Positions 1 to 13,000 of a stretch of 64,000 nt of DNA are shown piece by piece. Where the stretch lies: contig JAPDOI010000445.1 of the NCBI GenBank assembly GCA_029168955.1, positions 186,001 through 250,000 on the forward strand, given 5' to 3'. Within the stretch, counting starts at the first letter, position 1, and each line of letters opens with the position of its first letter. The notes below the pieces were generated by a model that was not told the origin of the DNA, made no database searches, and saw nothing but the letters and a program-made list of their open reading frames with translations. This stretch comes from Aplectana chamaeleonis. Taxonomy: Eukaryota; Nematoda; Chromadorea; Rhabditida; Cosmocercidae. The position numbers and the translations under genes are program-made.

Positions 1-92
1 CTGCGGGTCGAAATGCATTATCTGCAGAGAACGAGTAATTGCTGTCGCGGGTCCTTTCCCCAGCATTCAACCTTCTTTAGCAGGTCTTTCAG

Positions 93-213
93 GGAGCCAA
101 AGCAGGACCGCACTGGACCTTCGAAATCGGGTAAACAGTCAACTTCTACGCAACCTTCCACACAAGCGAATCCAGAAGCCGCTCGAAACAAAGCTTCGGC
201 AGAGAATGAGTAA
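93..213 (+). CDS. Duplicated presenilin loop exon, possible alternative terminal exon
   Basis: After the acceptor TCTTTCAG the frame reads REPKQDRTGPSKSGKQS and runs to a TAA at 211-213. The exon at 301 begins RKPKEEPTQPSKTGKPA after ATTCAG, in the same phase (one base, then a codon). The two are clearly related over about 18 residues and then diverge. This looks like a tandem duplication of the loop exon. The upstream copy would end the protein before the catalytic TM7 if used. Confidence 0.45.
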
Positions 214-300
214 GATGTGTAACAATACCTTCTCTCAAGACTGAACCTTTTAGACAACTAGGTTTTCTGAACGAACAACTTGTATTATGCGGCAATTCAG

Positions 301-675
301 GAAACCAAAGGAGGAGCCCACCCAGCCGTCAAAAACCGGCAAACCAGCACACACCTCATTGCCTGCTCCTGGTTCTTGGAGCAGTGATGATGAAGACAGT
401 GAGCCTTCCACTGTAGCTGCCAATGGTTGTCTCGCTGATGTGTACTGAAAGAACTTTTCAAGGGAACATCCGCCTCGGCCTCGGGGATTTCGTCTTCTAT
501 TCTTTGCTAGTTGGCAACGTTGCGAAAAGAGGTGATCTGACAACAGCATTGGCATGCTATGTGGCAATCGTCACCGGTCTTGGATTCACTCTGGTTATTT
601 TAGTCGTGTGAGTCTTCGTTTTAATATTGACAATTTTCTGCTCGCAGGGTTTACTTTTCTAACAATATTCTATGA
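301..675 (+). pseudogene. Presenilin 3' end (hydrophilic loop, TM7 GLGD, TM8), truncated and frame-broken
   Basis: Presenilin is the aspartyl protease subunit of gamma-secretase in the ER/endosomal membrane. From 471 the frame reads IRLGLGDFVFYSLLVG followed by TALACYVAIVTGLGFTLVI, matching presenilin TM7 with the catalytic GLGD aspartate and TM8. Upstream, 301-448 encodes an acidic Ser/Pro-rich stretch (GSWSSDDEDSEPS) like the loop before TM7, but in another frame: the loop frame stops at 446-448 and the GLGD frame is closed by a stop at 414-416, so a shift is needed between 417 and 445. An exon end at 607 (GTGAGT) and an acceptor before 648 define a 40-bp intron; the last exon adds only VYFSNNIL and stops at 673-675. 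The PALP motif and TM9 found in presenilins are absent. AATAAA lies at 858-863. The 5' part would lie left of the window. Decayed paralogue, assembly error, or unusual isoform; family identity is secure. Confidence 0.75.
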
Positions 676-1258
676 GGGAGCGAGTAGCGAGCTTGGACTA
701 CCATGTGTTCAAAGAGAGCGCAAAGACTTTGCACCTTGACGAGGATGCCGAGGGCGAGGGTGAGGGACGTCGCGTTCCTTCAGAGTACGTTTTTCCTTCC
801 ATGCTTCGAAGAGCATGTGCTACCCTCGCTCTTGTGCCAGCAGATGCTCCGTCAGTAAATAAAGTACAGAATCACCAAGTGTGTTCTACCGTTATGAAGA
901 ATTTCAGCTGCGGAGAACTCTATCTCGACCTTCAGCGAGCATAAATTTCTCGTGCTGAGCGCTAACGGAAAATCAAGATATTTGAATCGCGGCTGGAATG
1001 GTTCAAATCAACGCTGTAGCGGAGAAGATCTCCAATCTACAAGGGGAAAGCAGCTGGCACCTTTTCCACATGAGATAGTCGGGCCAACCTCATGGTGGAG
1101 CATGAGGGAGAGTTGGATCGAAGCAGTTGAGAAATAAGTGTAGCAGACTAGGTCACAGAATAAGCCTGTGAAGCCGTGGAAGAAAAAAAGACCTTTTCAA
1201 CACGAAGAAGAATTTGAGTTTGAAGCTCTTTGCGCTGCTATATAAGTCCAAGATTTTC

Positions 1259-1725
1259 TTCAAGGCATAGTCCAACTTGGAGGACAAAGCCTGAGATCAA
1301 CTTGGCTGTGAAGTAGACCTACCCTATACACCTGCCCAGTGCGAGCTCCACCTGGGCGAGAAGTAAACTCACATTATACAACACCTGCCCAGTGCGAGCT
1401 CTCAAATCCTGTTTCTTTCACGATCCTTACAGCGGAACAGTAGCAAGATGAGCGCTCATTCTCGATCAGTATCCCCGTTCTTCCCTTCATTCTCAGCCTC
1501 CCTATCCATTCAGGTCCGCTTGCATACATCTGTTGCAGATGACGGAAGTTAGACGCCTAGGACAACTCGTCCACCGTGCTTTCGCCGCTCAATTTTGAAG
1601 GGGCCGTAACTTCATTGCCGGGGAATCCTGTACGATTTCAGAGACAATATTGGAATCGGGGGAGATCGTTCCCAAGATAAGAAGAAAAATGCAAAAACGA
1701 TTCTGAGGTTGGAATGTGCCTTTGA
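1259..1725. mobile_element. TTAA-flanked MITE, family B (AGGCACAGTCCAACCTCAG ends), copy 1
   Basis: The left end AGGCATAGTCCAACTTGGAGG and right end CTGAGGTTGGAATGTGCCT are inverted repeats, flanked by TTCA and TTGA (decayed TTAA). The inside (GAAGTAGACC, ACAACTCGTCCACC) matches copies at 37525, 44008 and 54252. No coding capacity. Confidence 0.7.
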
Positions 1726-1850
1726 AGGCAGTGTTCACGATAAAAAATTTACCTTTTCTGGCTTTGGGTAACTCTAAGAAGAGTAAGTACGGAAGTACAG
1801 CGTGAAACGCAAAGGAAATGGGTAAAACTCTTAAGGTCCAGCCAACCATC
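1722..1850. mobile_element. Left end of a family C TTAA element abutting family B
   Basis: TTGA-AGGCAGTGTTCACGATAAAA begins exactly at the right end of the preceding family B element and shares its flanking tetranucleotide. No matching right end was found, so the copy is truncated. Confidence 0.5.
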
Positions 1851-3918
1851 GAGCCACTCCGCCCACCTCATGTAACAGTTGTCCTGCGTTCCTTTCCAGG
1901 GGATAGGAGTCGAACATTTGAATACTCATTGACGCGAAGGATTCTGACATCCAAGCATGTGCACTGACCCGTCTTATTCTTTGAGAGATTTTGGTACAGG
2001 ATACAGAAAACAAAGACGTCACTCTCCTAAGAACTCTGAAGCTCAAAACATTTGCGACCTTTGGTTTGACGTTTGTTCGCAGTGCACAAATCTTACCAGC
2101 AGGCGAACATAAATGTTGAATAGGTTTTTTTACAATTTTTCCCTTAACATTCGAGTGTTACATGGGGGCTTTTACTTATTATCTACTGCCTCATAAACTT
2201 GCCTACTGAAAACCATACACAACTAGAGTACGGTTTTTTTTTTCGTGAACACTGCCTGGGGGGGAGTCTTATTGTTCCTGCGTAGTCGGAAAATTCGTTT
2301 GGTCGCAGGGCGAGGGTGCATGTGATTCCCCCCTCGTCCATCCACAGGTGAAACCTATTCAAGTGAAACAATAAGGTAATGATCAACAGAATGAAATTTG
2401 CCTGAAACCCACCTCCTGGACAGGTTGGAGCATATTTGTAACTCTACCAACCTTTAGTGATTATATTGACAATACTGACTTTGGCGGGGTAGCCCCGTAT
2501 TAATTTTACTCTAGACAAAAATTCATAATTTTTGTATAACCCCAACATTGATTTTTAACACAGTCTAAGAGCAGGAACGAAACTGTGGTAAGTTGAATTA
2601 ACATTCAATTTACACTCATTCCCTGTAATAATAGGTCAAAATATTATTTTCTTTTATTCCAAAGGAAGCCCACATCTTACATCAAGCAAAACATGGGACG
2701 CTGCTATGCCATGTGCCCTCGAAACAACGATTAATGAACTACACCATAACTGTTTGTGAGCGCTCCCAACTCAGGCAATTGGAATCGATCATCACTCAGT
2801 CCTTATCCTTCATTTGATCCTAGAGTGGCAGAACAATGGTCCACGAAACCATACTCATGCATAACGTATAAAAATATCGCACATCGAATGGTATTGAGTA
2901 ATCACCTTAGCACTGCTGTCCACTCTCCTTTTTCATTTTGTGACCTACAAATATCTCCCGCATGGACTTGATTTTTATAAGCATCGGACGCCAGACTTCT
3001 TGCGCCGTTAAGTCTCGAAAATATTTCCGAGTGTAAATGACACAAACATTTTCGCATTACTATATTTCTTCAAAATGATATACGTATTACAGACTCGAGA
3101 AGCCACTACCTGCTCTGCCAATATCCATCGCATTCGGGGTCATCACATACTTCTGTTCCGAATTTGCCATGTCCAAATATGTCCTTGAGATCAACAGAAG
3201 GCTAATTTTCGTCTAAAGTGCACATCGTTCAAATAACGTATTGTCTATTTCTGCTCTACTTTACATATGAAGGTATAAACATGCGTACCTAAGATAGTTG
3301 CGTTAATAAACTAATTTTAAGCGCGTGGTTGCAAGGAAGAGATCTATGTAATGACACATCTGCACGAATCAGGTATATAAACTTTAATAGGCAATAAAGA
3401 TATAACAAACAATTATCACAACGGTAGACGAAGGGGAAACGGTGAAGTGAAGTTAGTCGTGAATCTTGAGCACACTTAGTACTAAACAAATAATTATAAG
3501 ATGGCCTCCTAAAAAGCAACTAAGAACAAGATGTTAAAATAGTCGAGAAGTCGAGACTAGCAATAGTAAAGTAGGGCAGTGCAACATTGGGTTACTCGTC
3601 TTGGTGCATGGTGGCGATATACAAAACAAATATTGGCTCATTCGATAAACCAGAAATTTCGTCGGCATTATCGTTAGAAAACAATGATTCGCACCAAACT
3701 GCTTGGAATCATCATGGCACTGAAGTCTCGGATTGAGTGGAGAGAACGGTCAGAATGATCTCGCCTAGACTGAGACTGACGCAGTGGTCGATGGCTGGAG
3801 CCAGCTCTAATCTGCTTCGAACAGCAAGGCAACAATGTGTGTTACAATAAATTTACAATATTATACCTCTTATTCAATAAGTTAGAATCTAACCGCCTAT
3901 GTGAATGTCTTTTTGATT
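1850..3918. other. Intergenic AT-rich stretch, nothing recognised
   Basis: Only short unsupported open frames, no splice-bounded coding segment and no clear inverted repeat seen. It separates the presenilin remnant from the 3' end of the minus-strand cysteine-repeat gene. Confidence 0.4.
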
Positions 3919-4020
3919 TCAAGCTCGCTTTACTCGTTTTTTCGCACAAAGTTTGGAACACGACTGTGCACATGCCGGTGCACATTGTCGCGATTGTTGT
4001 CCAGAGAAGGTACATTGACC
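3919..4020 (-). CDS. Cysteine-repeat gene exon 15, terminal
   Basis: Thirty-three codons and a TGA at 3919-3921; acceptor ATTTTCCAG. Contains the last quartet CAPACAQSCSKLC and a basic tail (AKKRVKRA). Confidence 0.75.
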   Translation of the reverse strand, partial: GQCTFSGQQSRQCAPACAQSCSKLCAKKRVKRA

Positions 4021-7000
4021 CTGGAAAATATATTTTTGACAACTTAAGAAACTGAAAAAAAATTGTCGTTACCTTGCACACAGTCTCGCAAGCGTTCTCG
4101 CAGCTCACCACTGGACAAGCTTTCTCACATCGTTGTACGCAGCCGAGGCCACAACTGGGGTCTGAAAGAATCCGGTGCTAAGAAGGAATGAAGACAGCTT
4201 TTTTTGAGAGAATGCTGTCATGATCAACAAATCATCTAGCCTTTATTCAAACACTCCTGCGTGCACTGTACATCACACGGTAGATTGCAGTCATAGGTGA
4301 GGACCAGTTTCACGACAGGTGTCGGTGCAGTGCCACAGAGCTGTTGGCAACTTGCATCGCATCCTGAAATCAGGTTCGATGAAATCATCTGTTGCATCAG
4401 AGAACCTGAGAATCTCTTGATGATCGCACAATATTGAAGAACATCGAGCGCGACTTCGCATCTCGCAATCTGCAGGCCTAGGCAGTTCGATCTCCAAAAC
4501 AATTAGGGAACTGCAGGCCTAGTTAGTCCGAAACAACCGATATATTCTGATTGTAGCTCAGTCAGAGTAGTGGTTTAAAGATAAGATGAGTCATATTAAT
4601 AAGTTCCGGAAAATACGATCACCAAAATGGCTACCTGAAGACTGGCGCCATCATTGGGGCCATAGTCCAACAAGGTCAAGGAAGGACACAAACTTAGGAT
4701 GGTCTGCAAAACTCGCAGGCACAAATACACCAGTTTCTATTTTAGGCAAAACAGAGGGGCAACACCGCTAAGAAAAGATAAGGGGCTTCATAGACAACTG
4801 AAGCAAGAGTTTCAAAAAAGTGAAGAAGGTCGCAAGACTCATTTGTGCCCTATTCTTCCATCTCAAACATCAACGTCTAGCCAAAAGCTCGCGATGTTCA
4901 CAAAAAGTGAAAACTTCCACTTAGGCTTCGTGCACATTTTTTTTCAGTGGAGCTCAAAAAAGAGGCGACGATCTGTTTCATTCTAGAGATAAGAAAGAAA
5001 AACCCCAGAAACAAAAGCACAGGTTATCGCCGCATTTTCCTCAACATCGTGTCAGCTGAGCGGAACTCATGACTGTAATAAAAGAGAGGAATCAAGAAAT
5101 TGGAAATCTCACCTTTCGTGCATTGTTCCGTCTTCTGTGGGCAAAGGTTCTGGCAGTCGGCCATGCACCGCGGGGCACAACTGTCCGACCGTTGTGGTGC
5201 GGCTTGCACGATAGCACGAGCAGCAGCTTGAGAAGCACACGACTGCGTACAGATACTCGAACACGCTGGGCCGCATCCTGACGCAAGGGATGTTGAGCTG
5301 GACTGACATTCGCGCATGCAGCTGGCTTCGCATGCTGGCTGGCACTGCTGGACGCGAACCTGAATGAGATTTTCCATCATCGACTTCGTTCAGGTTCTCA
5401 AAAATAGCGTCCAGCTACCTCCACTTTTATTGGTGCCGCAGTGGCAGACGCCGCCTGAATGCAGTTGGGTTCACATGCTGGTTGACAAACTGGCGTACAT
5501 TGAGGAGCAGCCACGGGAGTTATCGAAGCAGGAGCCTGTTAAGACGTGACGTACTACGTTGTTGGAAAAACGCATTGAAGTTCGTACGAAATTGCCTACC
5601 TGCGTGCAAACAGAGTTGCACTGACCACGACACAGGTTGCCGCAGTGCTCTTGTGGGAGGCGTTCAACGCATTGCGAGTTGCAGGACTAGAAATAGAAAG
5701 CAATTGCAAGCACCAATCAAAGGTAGAGGATTCGATATCAAGTCTCGCTTACCTGCTCGCAAATCGGCAAGCATTCAGGTGCTGCAAAGTTGATCACAAT
5801 TTTTCCCTGTTGCTGCTGAGAAGCTGCTGCCTGTTGACCTAGCGAACAGTCTTTTGCACAGACCTTTGAAAGATTAAAAACTTTAGAGTCCTTACGTAAT
5901 ATGAAAGGAGATGCCTAAGGGTTTCGAGAGAAAAGTTTACTAGTGACAGTGGCTGGATCCTCAGAAAAGGGCTCTAACGTTTACCTCTTTGCATACTCCT
6001 CTGCACATCCCCTGATCCTTGTTGTGGCGTTCACACCCAGTTTGGCATTGCTGTTCACATGCACAAGGGACAGTTTCAATCTTCACCACCACTTTACCGG
6101 CGTTCTGAGAACTTCGTTATGAGGAGCTAGGCAAATCCAAGACGTGGATAGGATTCCAAGCTAAAGATAATGTAGAACTAAAAAATGAAGAGGATGTACC
6201 TTCACGCACTGCTCAGAGCACAACGGCTGACACTGTGGCACGCACTGAGGAGTCTGTGGTTGAATCTGTGGAGCTTGCTGAACTAACGTGTCAAACAAAT
6301 AAAAATAGATAGTTGTGATGGCAAGACTTTCTCCATGGGTGAACAAGGAGGCAGCCTGCGGTCAGCTCCTGGGACGACAGACAGCACTAGTTCCTCCGCA
6401 AACGGGAACCACTTATTAAAAGATTTCAGGGCGGCATGCACCGTTGCGAAGGTTATGTAGGGGTTGAGGCAGGTGTAAGGGCGTCGGCGCTTTCCATGTT
6501 TGCCCTAACGAGCTCGAGATCACTGATAAATTGTGAATCCTAACGGAGGATACTGTGAAAAAAAGGCCATTAAACATACGCTTCTAAAACCATTAATCGA
6601 CGTAAAGTTTAAATTTTTCTTATTAGGTACGGAACGGTTCTCTGAACACTACCCCCTTTTGGTTGAGCGTTCACCTTATTTTAGCTCGGTGGCTGTGGAA
6701 GTGTTCGAGAAAAACGGATTGGACTTGACATGGAATTTCCTCTTGGAGAGCCCATCACAAACTCGAGATCCAGTTGTTGACTTTCGCAAGTTTTCAAAAT
6801 GTCTTGCGCGGAGCTTCTCATAAGGGGTTTTTCTAGGGAAAAACGAGATTCTCGGCGATTGCCGAACTGCTAGGGCAAATTGATGCAAAACTTTTGTGGG
6901 GTTATTGTAAGCCGATTCTTGGAATAATCAGATATCTTACTCTATCGCAAATGACATTATACTCACCGTAACCTGCAGAACACTCAGAATATTGGCAATA

Positions 7001-10000
7001 GAACCCCAAGTTAGTTTTCAGCGCTCTAAATAATTCCATAAAGAAGTTTCGAGCCTGTTACAAGAATTTGTGCTGGAACGCCCTAAAATTAACTAATGAC
7101 TTCATTCATCTGCCAAGGCTACCCTTACCTATTCGATGAGCTTTGAAACGCTTTTCACTCTTTTTAGAGAACAACTCCACACTTACGTAGGGGAAATTCA
7201 AATTCTGCTTCAGCAGTTAGCCCTGATAGATATATTTCGATTGAAATGAAGTTTTCGCCCAAGTATCCTTTCAGTGTCAGCAGAGTTTTCTCAGGCGATC
7301 ATGAGCGCACCGACGCTTTAACCTCTGCCCAACCGCAACACAAACCTAGCTTTAGCAAAGGGTGGCTCCGAAAAACCACCCATTGCGATACGGCACAATG
7401 CCTTAGAGGGTTTACAGTTTGATGAACGACATATTTTGAAAACACCACCGATTAAGTTAGCTGATGAAATTTTTTGAAAATTTAACAGATTGGTGAGGTC
7501 ATAGGCAGATCAAAGCTTATAAGGAGAAGAAAAATCCATACGAAAAAAAGAAAAGAAAATCAAGAACATAATATGATCAATCCAAGATGGCTGACATTGT
7601 GCCACGGTATCAAGTGCAAAAGAGGGGAGGAGAGTTTGCATAGCGTTTTGGTAGAACAAAAATGAATTTTCACTATCCGAATCTCAAAAAAAAAGCTGAG
7701 AACCTATTTCACCATTCAGAGTTGTGTTTGTTTGTTTTTACTATCCTAATTGAGACAGCCTCACGAAGAAAAATAAACTACAAAAATCCATGATAAAAAC
7801 AAAAGCACCCTGAGAAACCCAAAAAAAATTCTTCAAAAATCTCACCTGTACAGCATTCTGTGCTATTATGCAGGAAGGTTCGCAGGCTGGACGGCACGCT
7901 TCAACGCACTGAACTTGGTTATCAATTACAGTGATGTGAACTGTCGGCTGAGATTGAGGCTGAGGCTCAGGCTGAGGCTGTTGCTGAAGCTGAGGCTGTT
8001 GCTGTTGCTGAACACAGGACGACTCGCAAGCAGGTTGACAAGCTGGGATGCATTGAGCGGAAGCCTGAGGGGTGGCTGTGGACGCAAGTAGTCCTGGCTG
8101 AGAGTATTTCTGAATGCAGTCCTGCTGGCAGAGTGGCATACAGGCATGAGTGCACTGTAGATGCTCAGGAATGCTGGACTGGATCACATTGAAAACATTT
8201 TGAATGCAGGTAGGTTCGCAAGCTGGCTGGCAGGCCGGCATGCAAACATTTGGTGGCTGGGTGGGGGCTGACTGAACCAAGGATTGCAAGTCGACCTGGG
8301 TGCAGCTGGGTTCACAAGCCGGCATACAAGCAGAAATGCATGAAGCTTGGGTAGGTTGCGGAAACTGAAGCGTGGTTGCAGCAGTTACCGGAATTTGAGC
8401 CCTGATGCAGGACTCCTGGCAGAGTGGCTGGCAGACGGGAATGCACTGCTTGATTGGTTGTGGAGGAGCCTGCTGCATATGCTGCTGTGCCTGAATGCAG
8501 GAAATTTCACAGGCCGGCTGACAATCAACCGGGCACACAAGGAGGTTAATGTTGATTTCCAGAGGAGGACGAGGTGCAGTGGTTGTGCTGGGTGTAGGCT
8601 GTTCTGCGGGTGGTGGTGTGATAAGCGTGGGTTCAATAACTATAGGTGCAGGTGTTATGGAGTTAGGATTAGTACAGGAGGGAAGACAAGCTGGCATACA
8701 TGGCGCAATGCAAACTTCGGTCGGTTCAGCCTGAATTTGGCTTTTTGGCTCTTCCAGACACCGCAGACGGCAGACAACCTCGCAACTTTTCGGGCAGAAA
8801 AGCTCTGTGCCACATGTATCCATGCAAGCAGTGTTGCAGCCTTGCACGCATGGGTTAGGTGCCGGCTCAAGGTGATCTACCTGTTCAGGACGGGCGGCAC
8901 AGGACGTCGAGCACTGCTGCCCGCAGGACGCAGCGCAACTAGCTGCGGCGTTGCCTTGCGAAATACACTGCGAATGGCAGGATTGGCCACATTTAGCGTC
9001 ACAATTCGTCGAATAGAAGACGTCGGTAACATCGATAGTGATTTGTATCGGCCTCGAAGTAGTGGTGACAGCCGAAGTGTCTTGGCAGCCGAAGTGGCAA
9101 GCGTTCAAACATGTCTTCTCGCAGACCGAGGGTAAAGAAGCCCTGGCCACACATGCACCAACACAGACATTCTGGCATTTCGGTAAGCAGTCGGCCAACT
9201 TCGACAGAGGAGCAGCCACCACCTGAAAACAGGAATATTGAATGAGCAAATGCGCATATAGGTCATACTTTCCTATGAGAAAGCATATTCTGCAACCATT
9301 TGGATCTTCGAAATATATGATCAAACATTTCCGAGTCCATCGATGCCAGAATGCGCTTTTGCTACATTTTCTAATTGCAGACATTTTTTGTGCACAATTC
9401 ACCTTTTGCTGCTGTTGAGACGCATGATTAGCGGCTAACTGACAGGTAGCCTGGCAAGTACCGTCACACTTCTGTGCGCATTGTAGTTGATTACCGGTTC
9501 GCTCGGTGCATGACGGAATGCAGGCGCGAGAACAGGTGGCGGCACAGTCTGATTTCTGAAAAGAACAGCTCTGAACATACAAATTTGGGGAAGTGGTCAC
9601 TAACAAGGGAAGTGTTTTTTGTGGAAAATGCATCTTCGAAAATTACTGGTACTGCTAGTGTCTCTAGGATCTCAGTAGCAAAACTGCGCACTATCCCGCC
9701 CTGAGCTGCAGGTTCCAAAAAGTCAGAGGCGTTTTCCAAGCTTCGTGGGCAGGCTAGGGTATCTACCCATGAGGCATTTTCTTTGGGTGTTTGAAGAAAT
9801 TTTCTCGGATTTTGCTCAACGCTTGCATGCGGGGTTTAATTAGGGTGCTGAAAACGAATTTGGTGTCCAGTTTCCAAAAATCTAAGGTTTACTGTAGGTT
9901 ACGGTAGTTATAATGCCATTCAGAGGGAACCTTCCTTAGCATTTCGTAAATCGGCAAGTGGACATTGAATTCGTATTCAGCACCCCGCATAGGTAAACCT

Positions 10001-13000
10001 CGCATAGGAATGTTGAGTCAATTCTGAGACCTGGATGGAACTAACGTATGCCCACCGCAATCTACCATGAGCTGTCGAAAATCGATAAACGGATTTCAGA
10101 TTCGTATTAAGCACTCCGAATAGCCCCTAGATAAACATTTTGACCCACTCAGACCTTCGCTGTTGTCCACAGGACACGAATGAGATGTCACCTCACGCAA
10201 TGCTCCCTGTAGACATCCAAAAGGGGCATGGATCGACCCTCGAGAACTGCCCGTCGCCCCCCTCCTTGGTGCCGTAGACAACCTATCCGCAGGAACGCTT
10301 TTGCTGTAGACATCCCATCGGAGGAGGGTCTCCATCCCCGATTCCGCGTTCACATCCTATCAACATCCTGTAGACCTGATATTACCATCCCAGTAAAGCA
10401 TCAACAGCTTTTTGACGTCACCCCTTAAGGGCAGCATACACACTCACAAACATGGTGGAGATAACAGCATAAACAGGACCGCACGGCTCCTACCATGTCG
10501 TCTACGACGTTTGAAGCGTCAAAAACCATCCAGGATGACAATATGTGACAATGTTTGAGCAATCTTGCCTTCCACGTCTGTATTTCCCACCCGTTCGAGT
10601 ACAAGAATTAGAAATGAAACTTGAGAAAACATGTGATGAGATAGAGTGATAGCACTATCGAATAGGAGCGCACGAGAGGAATAGCTTGATTTGCTTGAAT
10701 GTAACATGTCTGCATACCAATTAACTCTCGTCCATTTTTGAGAATGCCGCTCCACTTGGCTGACTTTTTGAAATGTTGTTTCTCTCGTGCATTCCCATTT
10801 GGTAATGCTATCACTCTAACTTATCACATGTTTTCTCAAGTTTCTTTTCTCATTCTCGTACTCGAATGGGTGGGAAAACACTGGCGTGGAAGGCAAGATT
10901 GCTCAAAAATTGCCAAGTTTATCCTGTTTCCGAGTGTGATTTATTTCCGTTCGTCGTGTGCGTCTGCGTGCGTACGCTGCGTCTCCTTCTCCCCACGATT
11001 TCTTGCTGTCTCTACCTTCGCTCCGCACAAGCACGCGACAGAACAGAGTAAATCCGGCTCGGAACTAGAGGATATTGCCAACCTGGATGGTTTTCGGCGC
11101 TTCAAACATATTTGACGACATGGTAGAGGCCGTGCGGTCCTATTCATGCTGTTATCTCGACCACGTTTGTAAGCGTGTATGCTGCCTTTAAACCGCGGTA
11201 TGCCTTTTTTCGAAACTTGATGATAAGGCCCGATTTTCCTTATTTCAGTTCTAATTCAAGCGGAACAGAGAAATTATACCCTCTCAATCAAATTTTCTAG
11301 AGAAAAACTAACATTGGCGTGGATCCTAATGAGACTTTTCTTTCCTCTTTGGAGGTTGGCGCAAACTCGGTGCACCTACGTAATAGCATATGACACCGAG
11401 TTTGCGCCAACCTTCGGGAGTAAACGCAAGGTCTCATTAGGATCTATACCGACGTTACATTATTTTAATAATGATGTCCTTATGCGGACAACACTCTACT
11501 GCTTCCAAATGAACTACCATAAGTTATACAAACCATTCCAAATGAAATGTACTTTTCTAGGCCAGTTTCGGACGTAGAGTTCAAAGATGCCCTTTGCAGC
11601 TGCCTAGAGTCACCCTGGAAAACGTTATAGCAGTTTTTTTTCCGATTTTTGTACCTATTGTACCCTCGAAAAAGCGCATTAATTTTATGAAAATCCGGAA
11701 ACAGACCTCATAATCGTGTTCAGGGCCCGAAAAAGCCCCCCAAGGCAAAGTTTGGGTGAAAGCGCATTCTCTGAGCTATGTGCAGACTGATGGCGTTCTT
11801 GAATTGTATGGATTTTCGGTTCAGCGATCAATTATATCAATTACGGGGTACAGAAAGCGTTGAAAAATTTTTTCTTCAGATTTGACTTAAAATTCAACCT
11901 GGGGGGTGATTTGTGGGGCTGATCACGAATCTGAGGTTTACCTGTGGTTTTTCCTAATTTCGACTAAATTCGTTCAAAGCTTCCCACCGGCAGAAAAATT
12001 TGACGGCAAAATCGACTTTCGACGATTTCTGGGATGTGACAAAAGATGTGGCTCGAATCGTTCTTTTGGGGTTTATTTGAAGTGCTCAACACGAATCTGA
12101 TGTCAGTTTACGGACTTTTGACAGCTTAGGTATACGGTACAGTTGTACACGAAGGAAATTTTTGAAAAAAATTTCGATATTTTTTTCGTTCGTTCGAAAA
12201 TTCGTCGAACGTAATTTTTTCAAATTCCGTTCGATGAAAATTTCGTCGAACGATTATTTTTCAATTTTCGTTCGTTCGAAATTTCGTCGAACGAATTTTT
12301 TTCAAATTGCATTCGTTCGAAATTTTTTTCGAAATTGTACAGCTATACGGTAGTTCGATCAATGTCACAGATTTGTGTCAAAGTTTCTATGTGGGGTTTT
12401 TTTGGGGTGCTGAATCCGAATTCTATGTCCGTTTGTCTGTTTTCAAACTATTAAGTTCTGCCTGCTGAATAACATGTTACCTACCGTAACCTACAGTAAA
12501 CCTATAAATTCCGACAAGCGAACCCCAGATTCGTATTCAGCAGTACATGTTTATCGCAGTATCCGGAGAAAAATTTAAAAAAAACACCTCAAAAATTCCA
12601 TGGTGGACAACATTGATGGGAATCAGGGTAAATGAACACCCACGAATGATCAGAGATTCCTGACAAACAACTAAAAATGACGCAAATGACACACATAAAG
12701 GGATGGAAAAAATCAAAATCTGCCTACGAAAGCAGTTGCTGAAAACTCCGTAAACCACGGAAACCTTCGGGTCCATCACGGGGAACTCCACGAGGTGCAT
12801 CTCTCGGCATGCCACCAACGCCCCTTCCACGGGAAGACGTTATTAAATACGAATCACAGATCTCTTATGATTAAAAAAAGAGAAGAATTACCACAGAAGT
12901 CTACAGCGTCATCAAAAAATAAAATGAAATACAAATCTCATATAACCGAAAATGAGAACTTGGGCGGCACGATCTTCGTGATACATCGATTGATGGACGC

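Noticed and set aside
672..944. 90-residue frame after the presenilin remnant
   Set aside because: Its acidic run is encoded by CACCTTGACGAGGATGCCGA-type sequence shared with the large element at 41.5 and 59.5 kb.
8347..9135. 262-residue plus-strand open frame
   Set aside because: Opposite strand of the strongly supported cysteine-repeat exon 6; no splice or family support.
9487..9633. ATG at 9633 as start of the cysteine-repeat protein
   Set aside because: The frame above 9555 enters an inverted-repeat element, and a good TTTTCAG acceptor lies at the exon 5 boundary with in-phase exons upstream.
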